A stretch of DNA of 61,083 bases, from positions 1 through 61,083 of the forward strand of contig JAZROZ010000018.1 in assembly GCA_045648985.1 (NCBI GenBank), given 5' to 3'. Shown one piece after another: positions 42,695 to 51,021 of this stretch. Both the position numbers and the translations under genes were made by a program. Numbering within the stretch: position 1 is the first letter of the stretch; each line of letters begins with the position of its first letter. The notes beneath the pieces are model-generated. The model did no database searches. It was not told the DNA's origin and saw nothing but the letters and a program-made list of their open reading frames with translations. The DNA is from SIG437 sp045648985 (GTDB lineage Bacteria > Bacillota > Clostridia > UBA1381 > UBA9506).

Positions 42695-43690
42695 TTATAT
42701 GGCAGTAAAACCAACCTTTTTACGCACTTTTCGCATAGTATGCTCTGCAATTTTTTTAGCAATTTCGGCACTATCTTTATATATCTTTTCTACATAGTCT
42801 TTATTAGACGCTAAGTAGTCATACTTTTCTTTTATAGGCTTTAACTCACTTGCCACAGTTTCACCAACTGCAAGCTTAAAGTCACCATAACCTTTGCCGT
42901 CAAATTCTCTTTCGGCTTCCTCTAATGTTTTTCCTGTTACGGCGCAGTAGATTGAAAGAAGATTTGTAACGCCCGGCTTTTCAGGGCTTGCTATAATCTC
43001 GCTTCCTGAATCTGTTACTGCTCGTTTGAATTTTCTTATAATATCGTCATATGAATCTAAAAGTCCAACATAGCCGTTTTGGTTCGGGTCAGATTTTGAC
43101 ATCTTGTTTTCAGGTGTTTGAAGACTCATTACTCTGCTTCCTGCTTTGCCTGTATATGCCTCAGGGATTGTGAATGTATCTCCATAGTGATGATTAAATC
43201 TCTGCGCAATATCACGTGTTATTTCAAGATGCTGAAGCTGGTCGTGACCAACAGGAACGACGTCTGCCTGATATAACAATATATCCGATGCCATTAAAAC
43301 GGGATATGTAAAAAGTCCTGCATTTATGTTGTCTGCGTGCTTTTGTGATTTTTCTTTGAACTGAGTCATTCTTGAAAGCTCGCCCATTTGTGTATTACAG
43401 GAAAGCACCCACATAAGCTCGGCATGCTGCGGTACGTGTGACTGGAAAAACAAAAGAGATTTTTCAGGGTCAATTCCGCAGGCAATATACTGCATAATGA
43501 CATCTAAGCTTCTTTTCCGCAAAGCTGTAGGTTCTTGTCTTACAGTAATTGCGTGCATATCCATAACGGGATACATACATTCATACTCATCCTGAAGACC
43601 TACCCAGTTTTTAAGTGCTCCTAAGTAGTTGCCAAGTGTGAGCTCACCTGATGGCTGCATCCCTGAAAATATCCTTTTCTTTTTATCCAT
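42695..43690 (-). CDS. trpS: Tryptophanyl-tRNA synthetase
   Basis: A 331-residue class I synthetase. SGMQPSGELTLGNYLGA holds the HIGH-like motif (TLGN), and KMSKSDPN is the KMSKS loop. VMDMHAIT and YPVLMASDILLYQADVVPVGHDQ are also typical TrpS. The frame extends to 43708, but the ATG at 43690 has AAAGGA about 10 bases upstream and fits the family start. It follows the aminotransferase gene with a short gap. No T-box leader is seen; it is inside the long operon. Confidence 0.97.
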   Translation of the reverse strand: MDKKKRIFSGMQPSGELTLGNYLGALKNWVGLQDEYECMYPVMDMHAITVRQEPTALRKRSLDVIMQYIACGIDPEKSLLFFQSHVPQHAELMWVLSCNTQMGELSRMTQFKEKSQKHADNINAGLFTYPVLMASDILLYQADVVPVGHDQLQHLEITRDIAQRFNHHYGDTFTIPEAYTGKAGSRVMSLQTPENKMSKSDPNQNGYVGLLDSYDDIIRKFKRAVTDSGSEIIASPEKPGVTNLLSIYCAVTGKTLEEAEREFDGKGYGDFKLAVGETVASELKPIKEKYDYLASNKDYVEKIYKDSAEIAKKIAEHTMRKVRKKVGFTAI

Positions 43691-43707
43691 AATGCTATGT
43701 CCTTTCA

Positions 43708-44901
43708 TTAAAACTTGGATTTTAACAAATCACCTAAAATTTCAATACCCTTTATGATTTTCTCATCAGGCATTGTTGAATAGTTGAGCCTAAATGAGTT
43801 ACACGGTTTTTCTATATCTGTCATAAATGTATTACCCGGTACGAAAGCGACTTTCTTTTCAACGGCTTGATGCATAAGTGCAAGAGTATCAGTGCCCTCG
43901 GGTAGCGTTACCCAAATAAAGATGCCGCCCTGTGGACGTGTGTATGTAACACTTTTGGGGAAACATTTATCCATACAAGAGAGCATAAGCTCACATCTGT
44001 GTTTATATATATCACGGCTTTTTGCGATTGACTCGTCAATATCATATTCTTTTAAATATCTTGCAGCTATCATCTGTGAAAATACGTTAGTATGTACGTC
44101 AGTTGCCTGTTTTCCTACTACTATTTTTTCAGCTAAGCCCTTGTCAAATACCATATATGCAAGGCGCAGACCTGGTGAAAATACTTTTGAGAAAGAGCCT
44201 ATATATACAACATTTCCGCTATCGTCTAAAGATTTAATAGTCGGTACGTCTTCTCCTGTGAAACGAAGCTCGCCGTATGGGTTATCTTCCATAATGATTA
44301 CATCATATTCTTTAGCTAGCTTAAGCATTTTCTTTCTTGTTTCTAAACTTGCAGTGATGCCCGATGGATTTTGGAATGTCGGGATTGTATAAATCATTTT
44401 GATGTTTTTATTTTCTTTTAATGTTTTTTCTAAAATCTCTATATCCATTCCATCGTCATTTACAGGAACGCCATAGAGTTTAGCACCATATGTTCTGAAT
44501 GTGTTAAGGCAGCCTATAAAGCTCGGCTCTTCACATACTACTCCGTCGCCCTCGTTTATTAATACTTTTGTTAAAAGGTCTGCTCCCTGCTGCGAGCCAC
44601 TTACTATTATCATTTCATTTTTTTCCATATCAATGGAAAACTTATTTGTAAGTCTTTTCTTTATTTCATCCATAAGCGGTGTATAGCCCTCTGATAAGCC
44701 ATACTGAAGTGCTGTTACAGGCTCCTCTGTGAGTATTTCATTACAGATGTTTTTTATAGCATCTACAGGAAAGCTCTCTGGAGCAGGAAGTCCTCCTGCA
44801 AAGCTGATAACATCAGGTTTACCCGCAACTTTAAATATTTCACGTATGGCTGATGCTTTAACGCCTTTCATCTTTTCGGATATTTTTGATTCGTAATTCA
44901 T
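43708..44901 (-). CDS. PLP-dependent aminotransferase (2-aminoadipate/MocR-type fold I)
   Basis: A 397-residue fold-type I aminotransferase. Near the N terminus are ISFAGGLPAPESFPV and ALQYGLSEGYTPLMDEI, then GSQQGADLLTKVLI, IYTIPTFQNPSGITAS, EDNPYGELRF, and the PLP lysine in GSFSKVFSPGLRLAYM. These mark the LysN/ARO8-like group. Substrate may be an aromatic or 2-aminoadipate type amino acid; its place next to trpS hints at aromatic amino acids, but that is weak evidence. Confidence 0.9.
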   Translation of the reverse strand: MNYESKISEKMKGVKASAIREIFKVAGKPDVISFAGGLPAPESFPVDAIKNICNEILTEEPVTALQYGLSEGYTPLMDEIKKRLTNKFSIDMEKNEMIIVSGSQQGADLLTKVLINEGDGVVCEEPSFIGCLNTFRTYGAKLYGVPVNDDGMDIEILEKTLKENKNIKMIYTIPTFQNPSGITASLETRKKMLKLAKEYDVIIMEDNPYGELRFTGEDVPTIKSLDDSGNVVYIGSFSKVFSPGLRLAYMVFDKGLAEKIVVGKQATDVHTNVFSQMIAARYLKEYDIDESIAKSRDIYKHRCELMLSCMDKCFPKSVTYTRPQGGIFIWVTLPEGTDTLALMHQAVEKKVAFVPGNTFMTDIEKPCNSFRLNYSTMPDEKIIKGIEILGDLLKSKF

Positions 44902-44925
44902 AACTAAACCTTCTTTTTATATATT

Positions 44926-45525
44926 TTATTCAATCATTTCTCTTACTCGGAACTTAGCACCGATTTCTTCCGCTATTTTTCTGCATTCTTCTATGTGGCC
45001 AGCTGGTATTACGTCAACAACTGACATTATCACTTCAGGAACAACACCGATGCAGTTTTTTGTGAAGTCTATCATTGCATCAAAGCCTTTTTCTCCAAAC
45101 TGACACACGCAAAGCTCGTTATAGAGTCTCGCATCCTTTTCATTTAGGCTGATAGAAATAGCATCAACCAAGCCTTTAAATTCAGGCACTACGTTTCTGC
45201 CTGCACAAAGGCTTGCGTGTCCATTTGTGTTTACTCTGATTTTTGAGTTGTAGTTTTCTTTTATAAATTTGGCAGATGCCAAAAACTCATCAATTTTCAT
45301 AAGCGGCTCCCCATAACCGCAATAAACTACTTCATCATAGTTATCAGGACCGAACTTTTTGATATCTTCAATGACTTCTTCTGCCGTTGGGTCTCTGTCT
45401 ATCCATAAATTCACATTTTCATCTATTCCGCATTCCTGTGTGCGTACGCAAAATTTACACGCATTTGTGCAAGCGTTTGTGAGATTGATATATAGTGAAT
45501 TTCCTAAAACGTAACAAATTGTCAT
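44926..45525 (-). CDS. TatD-associated radical SAM protein
   Basis: A small 199-residue radical SAM enzyme. The cluster motif is CTNACKFC (C19, C23, C26), followed by YCGYGEPLMK (the GGE-like SAM segment) and RVNTNGHASL. No second Fe-S domain is present. The family (TIGR04038-like) is defined by its linkage with TatD hydrolases, and here too it overlaps tatD by one base (TAATG). The substrate is unknown; the start ATG is the tatD stop overlap. Confidence 0.9.
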   Translation of the reverse strand: MTICYVLGNSLYINLTNACTNACKFCVRTQECGIDENVNLWIDRDPTAEEVIEDIKKFGPDNYDEVVYCGYGEPLMKIDEFLASAKFIKENYNSKIRVNTNGHASLCAGRNVVPEFKGLVDAISISLNEKDARLYNELCVCQFGEKGFDAMIDFTKNCIGVVPEVIMSVVDVIPAGHIEECRKIAEEIGAKFRVREMIE

Positions 45526-46298
45526 TATCTTTTCTCCTGTTTTATATTAAAAAATCTTTTTCCGTTTTCCATCGTTATTTTTGCAAGTTCCTCTACTGAA
45601 ACACCCTTTATTTCCGCTATGGCAGACAGTGTATATTTAACCATAGATGGATTATTTCTTTGCCCTCTGAATGGCTCGGGCGAAAGATACGGGCAATCAG
45701 TTTCGATTAAAAGCTTATCAAGAGGCACAACTTTTGCCGCTTCTTTTACCTTATTTGCATTTTTAAACGTTACTGTGCCTGCAAAAGAAATATAAAGTCC
45801 AAGCGAGAGCATCTGTTTTGCAAACTCACTGCTGCCTGAAAAACAATGCATCACACCATTATAATAGCCTGACTCTTTTATGATATCATAAGAGTCTTTA
45901 TGTGAATCGCGGTCATGGATAATATAGGGAAGATTCAGTTCTTTTGCTAATTGCAATTGTTTTCTAAATCCTTCTTTCTGCCCCTCCTTATCAGTATCAG
46001 GAAAGTGGTAGTCAAGACCGATTTCACCGATTGCAACGACTTTCTCATTCTCAGCTAGCCTTCTTAATTCTTCGATGTTTGTTTCATTTAGAAGTGGTGC
46101 ATCATATGGATGCACGCCTACTGCGGCATATATAAAGTCATACTTCTTTGAAAGAAACACACTCTTATATGAAGATTCCATATCTGCTCCGATATTAACG
46201 AGCAGTGAAACACCGTCTTTTTGTATTTGTTTTATCACATCCTCACGGTCTGAATTGAATTTATCATCGTCAAGATGTGCATGTGTATCAAAATACAT
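45525..46298 (-). CDS. tatD: TatD family metal-dependent hydrolase
   Basis: A 257-residue amidohydrolase-fold DNase. Metal ligands are in FDTHAHLDDDKF (HxH), GEIGLDYHFPD (Glu), PYIIHDRDSHKD (His), MHCFSGSSE and LIETDCPYLSP (Asp). TatD proteins show 3'-5' exonuclease or D-aminoacyl-tRNA deacylase activity; the cellular role differs by species. It is one base from the rnhA gene and overlaps its radical SAM partner. Confidence 0.96.
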   Translation of the reverse strand: MYFDTHAHLDDDKFNSDREDVIKQIQKDGVSLLVNIGADMESSYKSVFLSKKYDFIYAAVGVHPYDAPLLNETNIEELRRLAENEKVVAIGEIGLDYHFPDTDKEGQKEGFRKQLQLAKELNLPYIIHDRDSHKDSYDIIKESGYYNGVMHCFSGSSEFAKQMLSLGLYISFAGTVTFKNANKVKEAAKVVPLDKLLIETDCPYLSPEPFRGQRNNPSMVKYTLSAIAEIKGVSVEELAKITMENGKRFFNIKQEKR

Positions 46299-46299
46299 C

Positions 46300-46785
46300 C
46301 TATTTTACCCTTTCGTATTCTGTATCAATCTTTAAAGCATCGCCTGAATATGCACTAACTGCTAAAAAATCGCATCTCTCATTTTCGGGATGGCCTGCAT
46401 GGCCCTTTACCCAGTTATATGTAACATTGTGTTTTTCGATTTCTGCTAAGAGTTTTTCCCACAAATCAACATTCTGAGCAGGCTTTTTATCAGCTCTTCT
46501 CCAGCCATTTTTCTTCCAAGAATAAACCCAACCTTTTGAAAGTGCGTCTATTACATATTTACTGTCGCTTGTTAAAATCACATTGCAAGGCTCTTTTAGT
46601 GCCTCAAAGCCGCGAAGAACACCCAAAATCTCCATTCGGTTGTTGGTTGTGAGTCTGAAGCCTTCGGAAATCTCTTTTCTATTTTCTCCGTATTTTAAAA
46701 TTGTACCGTAGCCGCCTCTGCCCGGATTGCCAGAACACGCTCCGTCTGAAAAAAGCTCTACGGTTTTTAAACTGTTATTTATCAT
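46300..46785 (-). CDS. rnhA: Ribonuclease HI
   Basis: A 161-residue RNase H1 that cleaves RNA in RNA-DNA hybrids. Active-site acids are in FSDGACSGNPGRGGYGTIL (Asp), NNRMEILGVLRG (Glu) and LTSDSKYVIDAL (Asp), and the handle region KKNGWRRADKKPAQNVDLW plus VKGHAGHPENERCD with the last Asp is complete. The ATG overlaps the nrnA stop (ATGA). Confidence 0.97.
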   Translation of the reverse strand: MINNSLKTVELFSDGACSGNPGRGGYGTILKYGENRKEISEGFRLTTNNRMEILGVLRGFEALKEPCNVILTSDSKYVIDALSKGWVYSWKKNGWRRADKKPAQNVDLWEKLLAEIEKHNVTYNWVKGHAGHPENERCDFLAVSAYSGDALKIDTEYERVK

Positions 46786-47744
46786 AATTCTGCTTCCTTT
46801 AACAAAGCATCTATTTTGTTAACCAGTTCGGCTAAAACATTTTCATATTCGCCATCAATACTAAATCCTGCGGCATTACTGTGTCCGCCGCCGCCATAGA
46901 TTGACGCTAATCGGGAAAGGTCCAAGACATTTTTTCCACGCATACTTACTTTATAGCCGCCGATTTTATCCTTTAATAGAACAGCAACCTTAACACCCTC
47001 GACAGACAAAATTGTGTTCGGCAGTTCTTCAACATCTGAAAACTCAATTTCGTATTTTTCCAAAATTTCATCAGAACAGTATAAAAACGAAATTCTGCCG
47101 TCTTTTAAAAACTCTATTTTTGAATATATTTCACTTAAAAATCTGAGTTTCTCTTTCTTTACTGTATCATATATAATATTTGTTATTTTTCTGTGGTCTA
47201 AGCCCAGACCGATTAACTCCGCCGCTATATCCATAGTCTTTTTTGTGACATTTGAATATTTAAAATGGCCTGTATCTGTTGAGAGTCCTGTATATAGTCC
47301 CTCCATTGCATCTTTTGGCACGCATCTGCACAGAGAAATTGCCATATCATAAATGAGCTCACAGTTTGCAGCAGCCAAGTGGTCTGTAAAATAGCAGTCT
47401 GCAAAGGGGGTATTTGACAAATGGTGGTCTATGGATAGCTTAGTTTTGGCGGTTTCGTAAAGTGATGCTAAATCACCGAGTCTGCTTTGCGCTCCGCAGT
47501 CTAAGGCTAAAGCCGTGTCAAAATCAAGCCCTTTTGGTGCAATAACATATTCATCAAGCAAAAAGGAAAACTTCTTTGGCGGCTCGGAATTTAGGCAGAT
47601 TACTGCCGTTTTTCCGATATGTGAAAGTATCGCTTTTGCAGCAGAAAGCGAGCCGAGTGCGTCACCATCAGGGTTTTCATGAGCAAACAGCGCAACCTTT
47701 TTTGCCATCTTCAGTTTTTCCAGAACTTCATTAAATGTGTTCAT
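46782..47744 (-). CDS. nrnA: DHH phosphoesterase, NrnA type (oligoribonuclease / pAp phosphatase)
   Basis: A 320-residue DHH-DHHA1 protein. Motifs are FAHENPDGDALGSLSA (HxxPDxDA), ALDCGAQSRLG, SIDHHLSNTPF (DHH), and near the C terminus YGGGGHSNAAGF (GGGH). NrnA degrades nano-RNAs and 3'-phosphoadenosine-5'-phosphate. It lies next to rbfA, the conserved Firmicutes order after infB. Confidence 0.95.
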   Translation of the reverse strand: MNTFNEVLEKLKMAKKVALFAHENPDGDALGSLSAAKAILSHIGKTAVICLNSEPPKKFSFLLDEYVIAPKGLDFDTALALDCGAQSRLGDLASLYETAKTKLSIDHHLSNTPFADCYFTDHLAAANCELIYDMAISLCRCVPKDAMEGLYTGLSTDTGHFKYSNVTKKTMDIAAELIGLGLDHRKITNIIYDTVKKEKLRFLSEIYSKIEFLKDGRISFLYCSDEILEKYEIEFSDVEELPNTILSVEGVKVAVLLKDKIGGYKVSMRGKNVLDLSRLASIYGGGGHSNAAGFSIDGEYENVLAELVNKIDALLKEAEL

Positions 47745-47746
47745 AG

Positions 47747-48100
47747 CTATTTTTTCTCCACTGCACCTACATCGTGCAAAAGCTGATTTATTTTTGCACC
47801 GTGCTCTATTGAACTGTCTAAAGCGAAAACAAACTCAGGTGTGTATCTTAAATTTATGCGTCTGCCTATTTCACGGCGCACAAAACCTGCTGATTTTTTC
47901 AGCGCTAGGATTGCTGCCTGCTTTTTATCATCATCACCAAACACACTTATATATGCTTTGGCATACCTTAAATCAGGTGTTACGCTGACCGCTACAACGC
48001 TTGTCATAATAGGAATACGCGGGTCTTTTAACTCCCTTATGATTTCGCTTAATTCTTTTTTTACTTCTTCATTTATTCTGACTATTCTGTTAGAAGCCAT
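47747..48100 (-). CDS. rbfA: 30S ribosome-binding factor RbfA
   Basis: A 117-residue KH-fold protein needed for 16S rRNA 5' end maturation. NRIVRINEEVKKELSEIIREL and DPRIPIMTSVVAVSVTPDLRYAKAYIS are family hallmarks. The reading frame is open up to 48226, but the upstream stretch lies inside the inverted-repeat element at 48110-48389; GGAGAGAT precedes the ATG at 48100. The gene lies downstream of infB with the element between, so its dose may depend on read-through of that structure. Confidence 0.96.
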   Translation of the reverse strand: MASNRIVRINEEVKKELSEIIRELKDPRIPIMTSVVAVSVTPDLRYAKAYISVFGDDDKKQAAILALKKSAGFVRREIGRRINLRYTPEFVFALDSSIEHGAKINQLLHDVGAVEKK

Positions 48101-48109
48101 ATATCTCTC

Positions 48110-48389
48110 CTTAACCGAAAGAGAGCAATCCGAACTCCGATTTTTAGAGGCGGATTTTCGCTTTCGATGTGTTAAAATACTTGGTAATCCGTCAGGATTT
48201 CCTGCGTTTTTGCCTTGCGCAACCAAAAATCCGCTCTCTAAAAATTCTACGACCTAAAACGTATGAAATTTTGAACAGATTTTGGTACAGAAGATGAAGC
48301 AAGGCTTGGTGCCTTGCGAAGATGATAAGCCGAAAGATGCCGAAATTTCACCGTTTTAGGCGGGTTCGGATTACTCTCTTTCGGTTAAG
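48110..48389. mobile_element. MITE-like inverted-repeat element between infB and rbfA
   Basis: A 280-base element with terminal inverted repeats of 26 bases, 25 of them matching: the left end begins CTTAACCGAAAGAGAG (48110-48135), the right end closes with CTCTCTTTCGGTTAAG (48364-48389). Inside are two further long stems: ATTTTTAGAGGCGGATTTT (48140-48158) with 48226-48245, and CCTAAAACG...GAAATTT (48253-48271) with 48343-48360, the latter enclosing a GCAAGGC/GCCTTGC hairpin. The whole can fold into a three-way junction. No transposase is encoded. It lies 4 bases from the infB stop and 10 bases from the rbfA start. Confidence 0.75.
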
Positions 48390-48393
48390 CATC

Positions 48394-50724
48394 TTATTGC
48401 TTTACTTCAACCATCTGGAAGCATTCAACAACGTCGCCATCTTTTATATCGTTAAAACGTTCGATTGAAAGACCACATTCATAGCCTGAATTAACTTCTT
48501 TTGCATCGTCTTTAAATCTCTTTAAGGAAGCAAGCTCACCTTCGTGAATTACTATACCGTCACGTACGATACGCACCTGAGAATTTCTTGTAACTATACC
48601 GTCTGTAACATAGCAGCCTGCGATTGTACCAACACCCGATACTTTGAATGTCTGTCTGATTTCGGCATGACCTGTAACCTCTTCTTTATATGTCGGGTCA
48701 AGCATACCTTTCATAGCAGCTTCAATTTCTTCGATAGCATCATAGATGACTCTATAGAGTCTCATATCTACGCCCTGAGCTTCAGCTGATGCTGCAGCAC
48801 CGCTATCGGGGCGAACGTTAAATCCTACGATGATAGCATTTGAGGCATATGCAAGCATAACGTCTGATTCACGGATAGCGCCAACACCGCCATGAATTGT
48901 ACGTACTCTTACTTCTTCGTTTGAAAGCTTCTCTAAGCTCTGTTTAACTGCTTCAACAGAACCCTGAACGTCTGCTTTTACGATAATATTAAGTTCTTTT
49001 ACCTGACCTTCTTTGATTCTGTCAAACAAGTCATCAAGTGTTACTGCTGAATGTGATTTTATCTTTTCTTCTTTAATCTTGAATTTTCTTTCGTCAACAA
49101 CTGTTTTTGCGAGTCTCTCATCATTTACAACGTTGAATGTATCGCCTCCGTCAGGAACTTCTGATAAACCTAAAATCTCAACAGGAACTGATGGGCCTGC
49201 TTTTTTGATGTTCTTTCCTTTGTCGTCAAGCATAGCACGAACGTGACCAACCGATGTGCCTGCGATTACGATATCGCCGACTTTTAAAGTACCGCTTTGA
49301 ACTAAAACAGTTGCAACAGGTCCTCTTCCTTTATCGAGTTTTGCCTCAATTACAGTACCACTTGCGCGCTTGTTGGGGTTAGCCTTTAAATCACGCATTT
49401 CTGCAACTAATAAAACCATCTCTAAAAGTCCGTCAATATTCTGTTTCTGTTTAGCAGAAACTTCAACACAGATTGTATCGCCGCCCCATTCTTCAGGGAT
49501 AAGTTCATGCTCTGTGAGCTCCTGCTTGATTCTGTCGGGATTAGCACCCTCTTTATCTATCTTGTTGATTGCAACAATAATGCTTACGTTTGCAGCTTTA
49601 GCATGGTTGATTGCTTCAACAGTCTGCGGCATAATACCATCATCTGCTGCAACAACCAAGATTGCAATATCTGTAACCTGAGCACCTCTTGCACGCATTG
49701 CAGTAAATGCTTCGTGACCAGGTGTATCTAAAAATGTTATCTTCTTATCACGAATTCTTACTCTGTGAGCACCGATATGCTGTGTGATACCGCCTGCTTC
49801 CGTGTCCGTTACGTGCGTACTTCTGATTGCATCTAAAAGTGAAGTCTTACCGTGGTCAACGTGTCCCATAACAACAACTACAGGTGAACGCGGCTGGAGG
49901 TCTTCTTCTTTATCAATCTCTTCTTCTAAAAGTATTTCCTCATTTGTTAATATTATTTCTTTTTCTACGATTGCATCAAGCTCTTCAGCTATTAATGATG
50001 CTATATCAAAATCAATCGTCTGGTTAACTGCAGCCATAACACCTAAAGTCATAAGCTTTTTGATAACTTCCGTTGGTGATACACCAATTCTTGATGCAAG
50101 CTCACCTACTGTGATTTCGTTAGGAATTAATACCTTTTTCTTTTCTTTCTTTACTTTCTGCTCTTTTTGCGGCTGTACTTTATTTTTAAAGTTATTCGGG
50201 TTATCCTTAAATCTGTTTGAGCCTTTCTTGAGCTTTTGTTTTTTGACAAAATCGTCAGAGGTGTTTTTAGGCACAAGCTCCTCTAACTTTTCATTGTCTA
50301 TCTTATCCAAATCAACAACTGTCTGACGGGTATCAACATAACGAACCTTTCTCTTGATTGGCTCGTCACTTGGCGGAAGCTCTTCAGTTTCTACAGTATT
50401 TTCCTCCTGCTTTGTTTTTTCTGCCTTTTTAGATTTATTATCAGTTTTAGCTTTTTCCGCGGAAGGTTTTTCTTCCTTTTTATCAGCCTTCTTTGGCTCT
50501 TCTTTTTTAGCAGCAGGAGCCTCTGCCACCTTTGAAAAGGCAGGAATTTCTACTTTCTTATCAAACTTTTGAGTGAATATCTCAAAAATGATATCAAGCT
50601 CTTCTGTCTCTAATGTACTCATATGGTTTTTTGCTGAAAAACCATACTCTGAAAGCAGAGCAATTAACTCCTTTGAATTTGTATCTAAATCTTTTGCCAG
50701 TTCATGCACACGCACTTTTGACAT
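48394..50724 (-). CDS. infB: Translation initiation factor IF-2
   Basis: A 776-residue IF-2. The N-terminal IF2_N domain (KVRVHELAKDLDTNSKELIALL) is followed by a Lys/Glu-rich linker, a second IF2_N (PNEITVGELASRIGVSPTEVIKKLM, about residue 200), and the G domain: GHVDHGKTSLLDAI, TQHIGAHRV, DTPGHEAFTAMRARG and VAINKIDKEGANPDR. Domains II-IV end with GYECGLSIERFNDIKDGDVVECF. GGAGGTGG precedes the ATG. It lies in the order rimP, nusA, ylxR, infB, rbfA. Confidence 0.98.
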   Translation of the reverse strand: MSKVRVHELAKDLDTNSKELIALLSEYGFSAKNHMSTLETEELDIIFEIFTQKFDKKVEIPAFSKVAEAPAAKKEEPKKADKKEEKPSAEKAKTDNKSKKAEKTKQEENTVETEELPPSDEPIKRKVRYVDTRQTVVDLDKIDNEKLEELVPKNTSDDFVKKQKLKKGSNRFKDNPNNFKNKVQPQKEQKVKKEKKKVLIPNEITVGELASRIGVSPTEVIKKLMTLGVMAAVNQTIDFDIASLIAEELDAIVEKEIILTNEEILLEEEIDKEEDLQPRSPVVVVMGHVDHGKTSLLDAIRSTHVTDTEAGGITQHIGAHRVRIRDKKITFLDTPGHEAFTAMRARGAQVTDIAILVVAADDGIMPQTVEAINHAKAANVSIIVAINKIDKEGANPDRIKQELTEHELIPEEWGGDTICVEVSAKQKQNIDGLLEMVLLVAEMRDLKANPNKRASGTVIEAKLDKGRGPVATVLVQSGTLKVGDIVIAGTSVGHVRAMLDDKGKNIKKAGPSVPVEILGLSEVPDGGDTFNVVNDERLAKTVVDERKFKIKEEKIKSHSAVTLDDLFDRIKEGQVKELNIIVKADVQGSVEAVKQSLEKLSNEEVRVRTIHGGVGAIRESDVMLAYASNAIIVGFNVRPDSGAAASAEAQGVDMRLYRVIYDAIEEIEAAMKGMLDPTYKEEVTGHAEIRQTFKVSGVGTIAGCYVTDGIVTRNSQVRIVRDGIVIHEGELASLKRFKDDAKEVNSGYECGLSIERFNDIKDGDVVECFQMVEVKQ

Positions 50725-50757
50725 AATTCCACCTCCGAAATTCTACCGTCTGATAGC

Positions 50758-51021
50758 TTAAAATTGGTCAATCTCTTTTAAAATTTTTTCATAGACTGAG
50801 TTGTCTATGCTTCTTCTAAATGCACGGTCTAATCTGCGTTTAGAATGTAATTTATCGAAACAGTCAGCACTTTTGCAGATGTATGCGCCACGACCTCCCG
50901 ATTTACAGGATGCATCAAAAACGATTTCATCATCAATTTTTGCTACTCTCAAAAGGTCTTTTTTTTCAAACTTATTTCCGCATACTATGCATTGTCTGAC
51001 CGGAATATGCTTACTGTTCAT
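50758..51021 (-). CDS. ylxR: YlxR/RnpM family RNA-binding protein
   Basis: An 87-residue DUF448 protein. Segments IPVRQCIVCGNKFEKKDLLRVAKID and SGGRGAYICKSADCF, then KRRLDRAFRR, are conserved. In Bacillus the YlxR homologue (RnpM) binds and modulates RNase P RNA. The frame opens at 51036, but the ATG at 51021, within the last codons of nusA, matches the family N terminus. The companion ylxQ (L7Ae-like) usually following ylxR is absent; infB follows directly. Confidence 0.93.
   Translation of the reverse strand: MNSKHIPVRQCIVCGNKFEKKDLLRVAKIDDEIVFDASCKSGGRGAYICKSADCFDKLHSKRRLDRAFRRSIDNSVYEKILKEIDQF

Noticed and set aside
42667..43800. T-box leader for trpS
   Set aside because: trpS is inside a tightly spaced operon with no room for a leader and no T-box sequence was seen.
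48101..48226. N-terminal extension of rbfA reading into the upstream element
   Set aside because: The extra residues come from the inverted-repeat element; GGAGAG and the family N terminus fix the start at 48100.
49784..50326. Long plus-strand ORF (180 residues) opposite infB, and others such as 43892-44392 opposite the aminotransferase
   Set aside because: They mirror strongly conserved genes on the minus strand, are rich in Ser/Ile as expected from reverse reading, and have no ribosome binding site.
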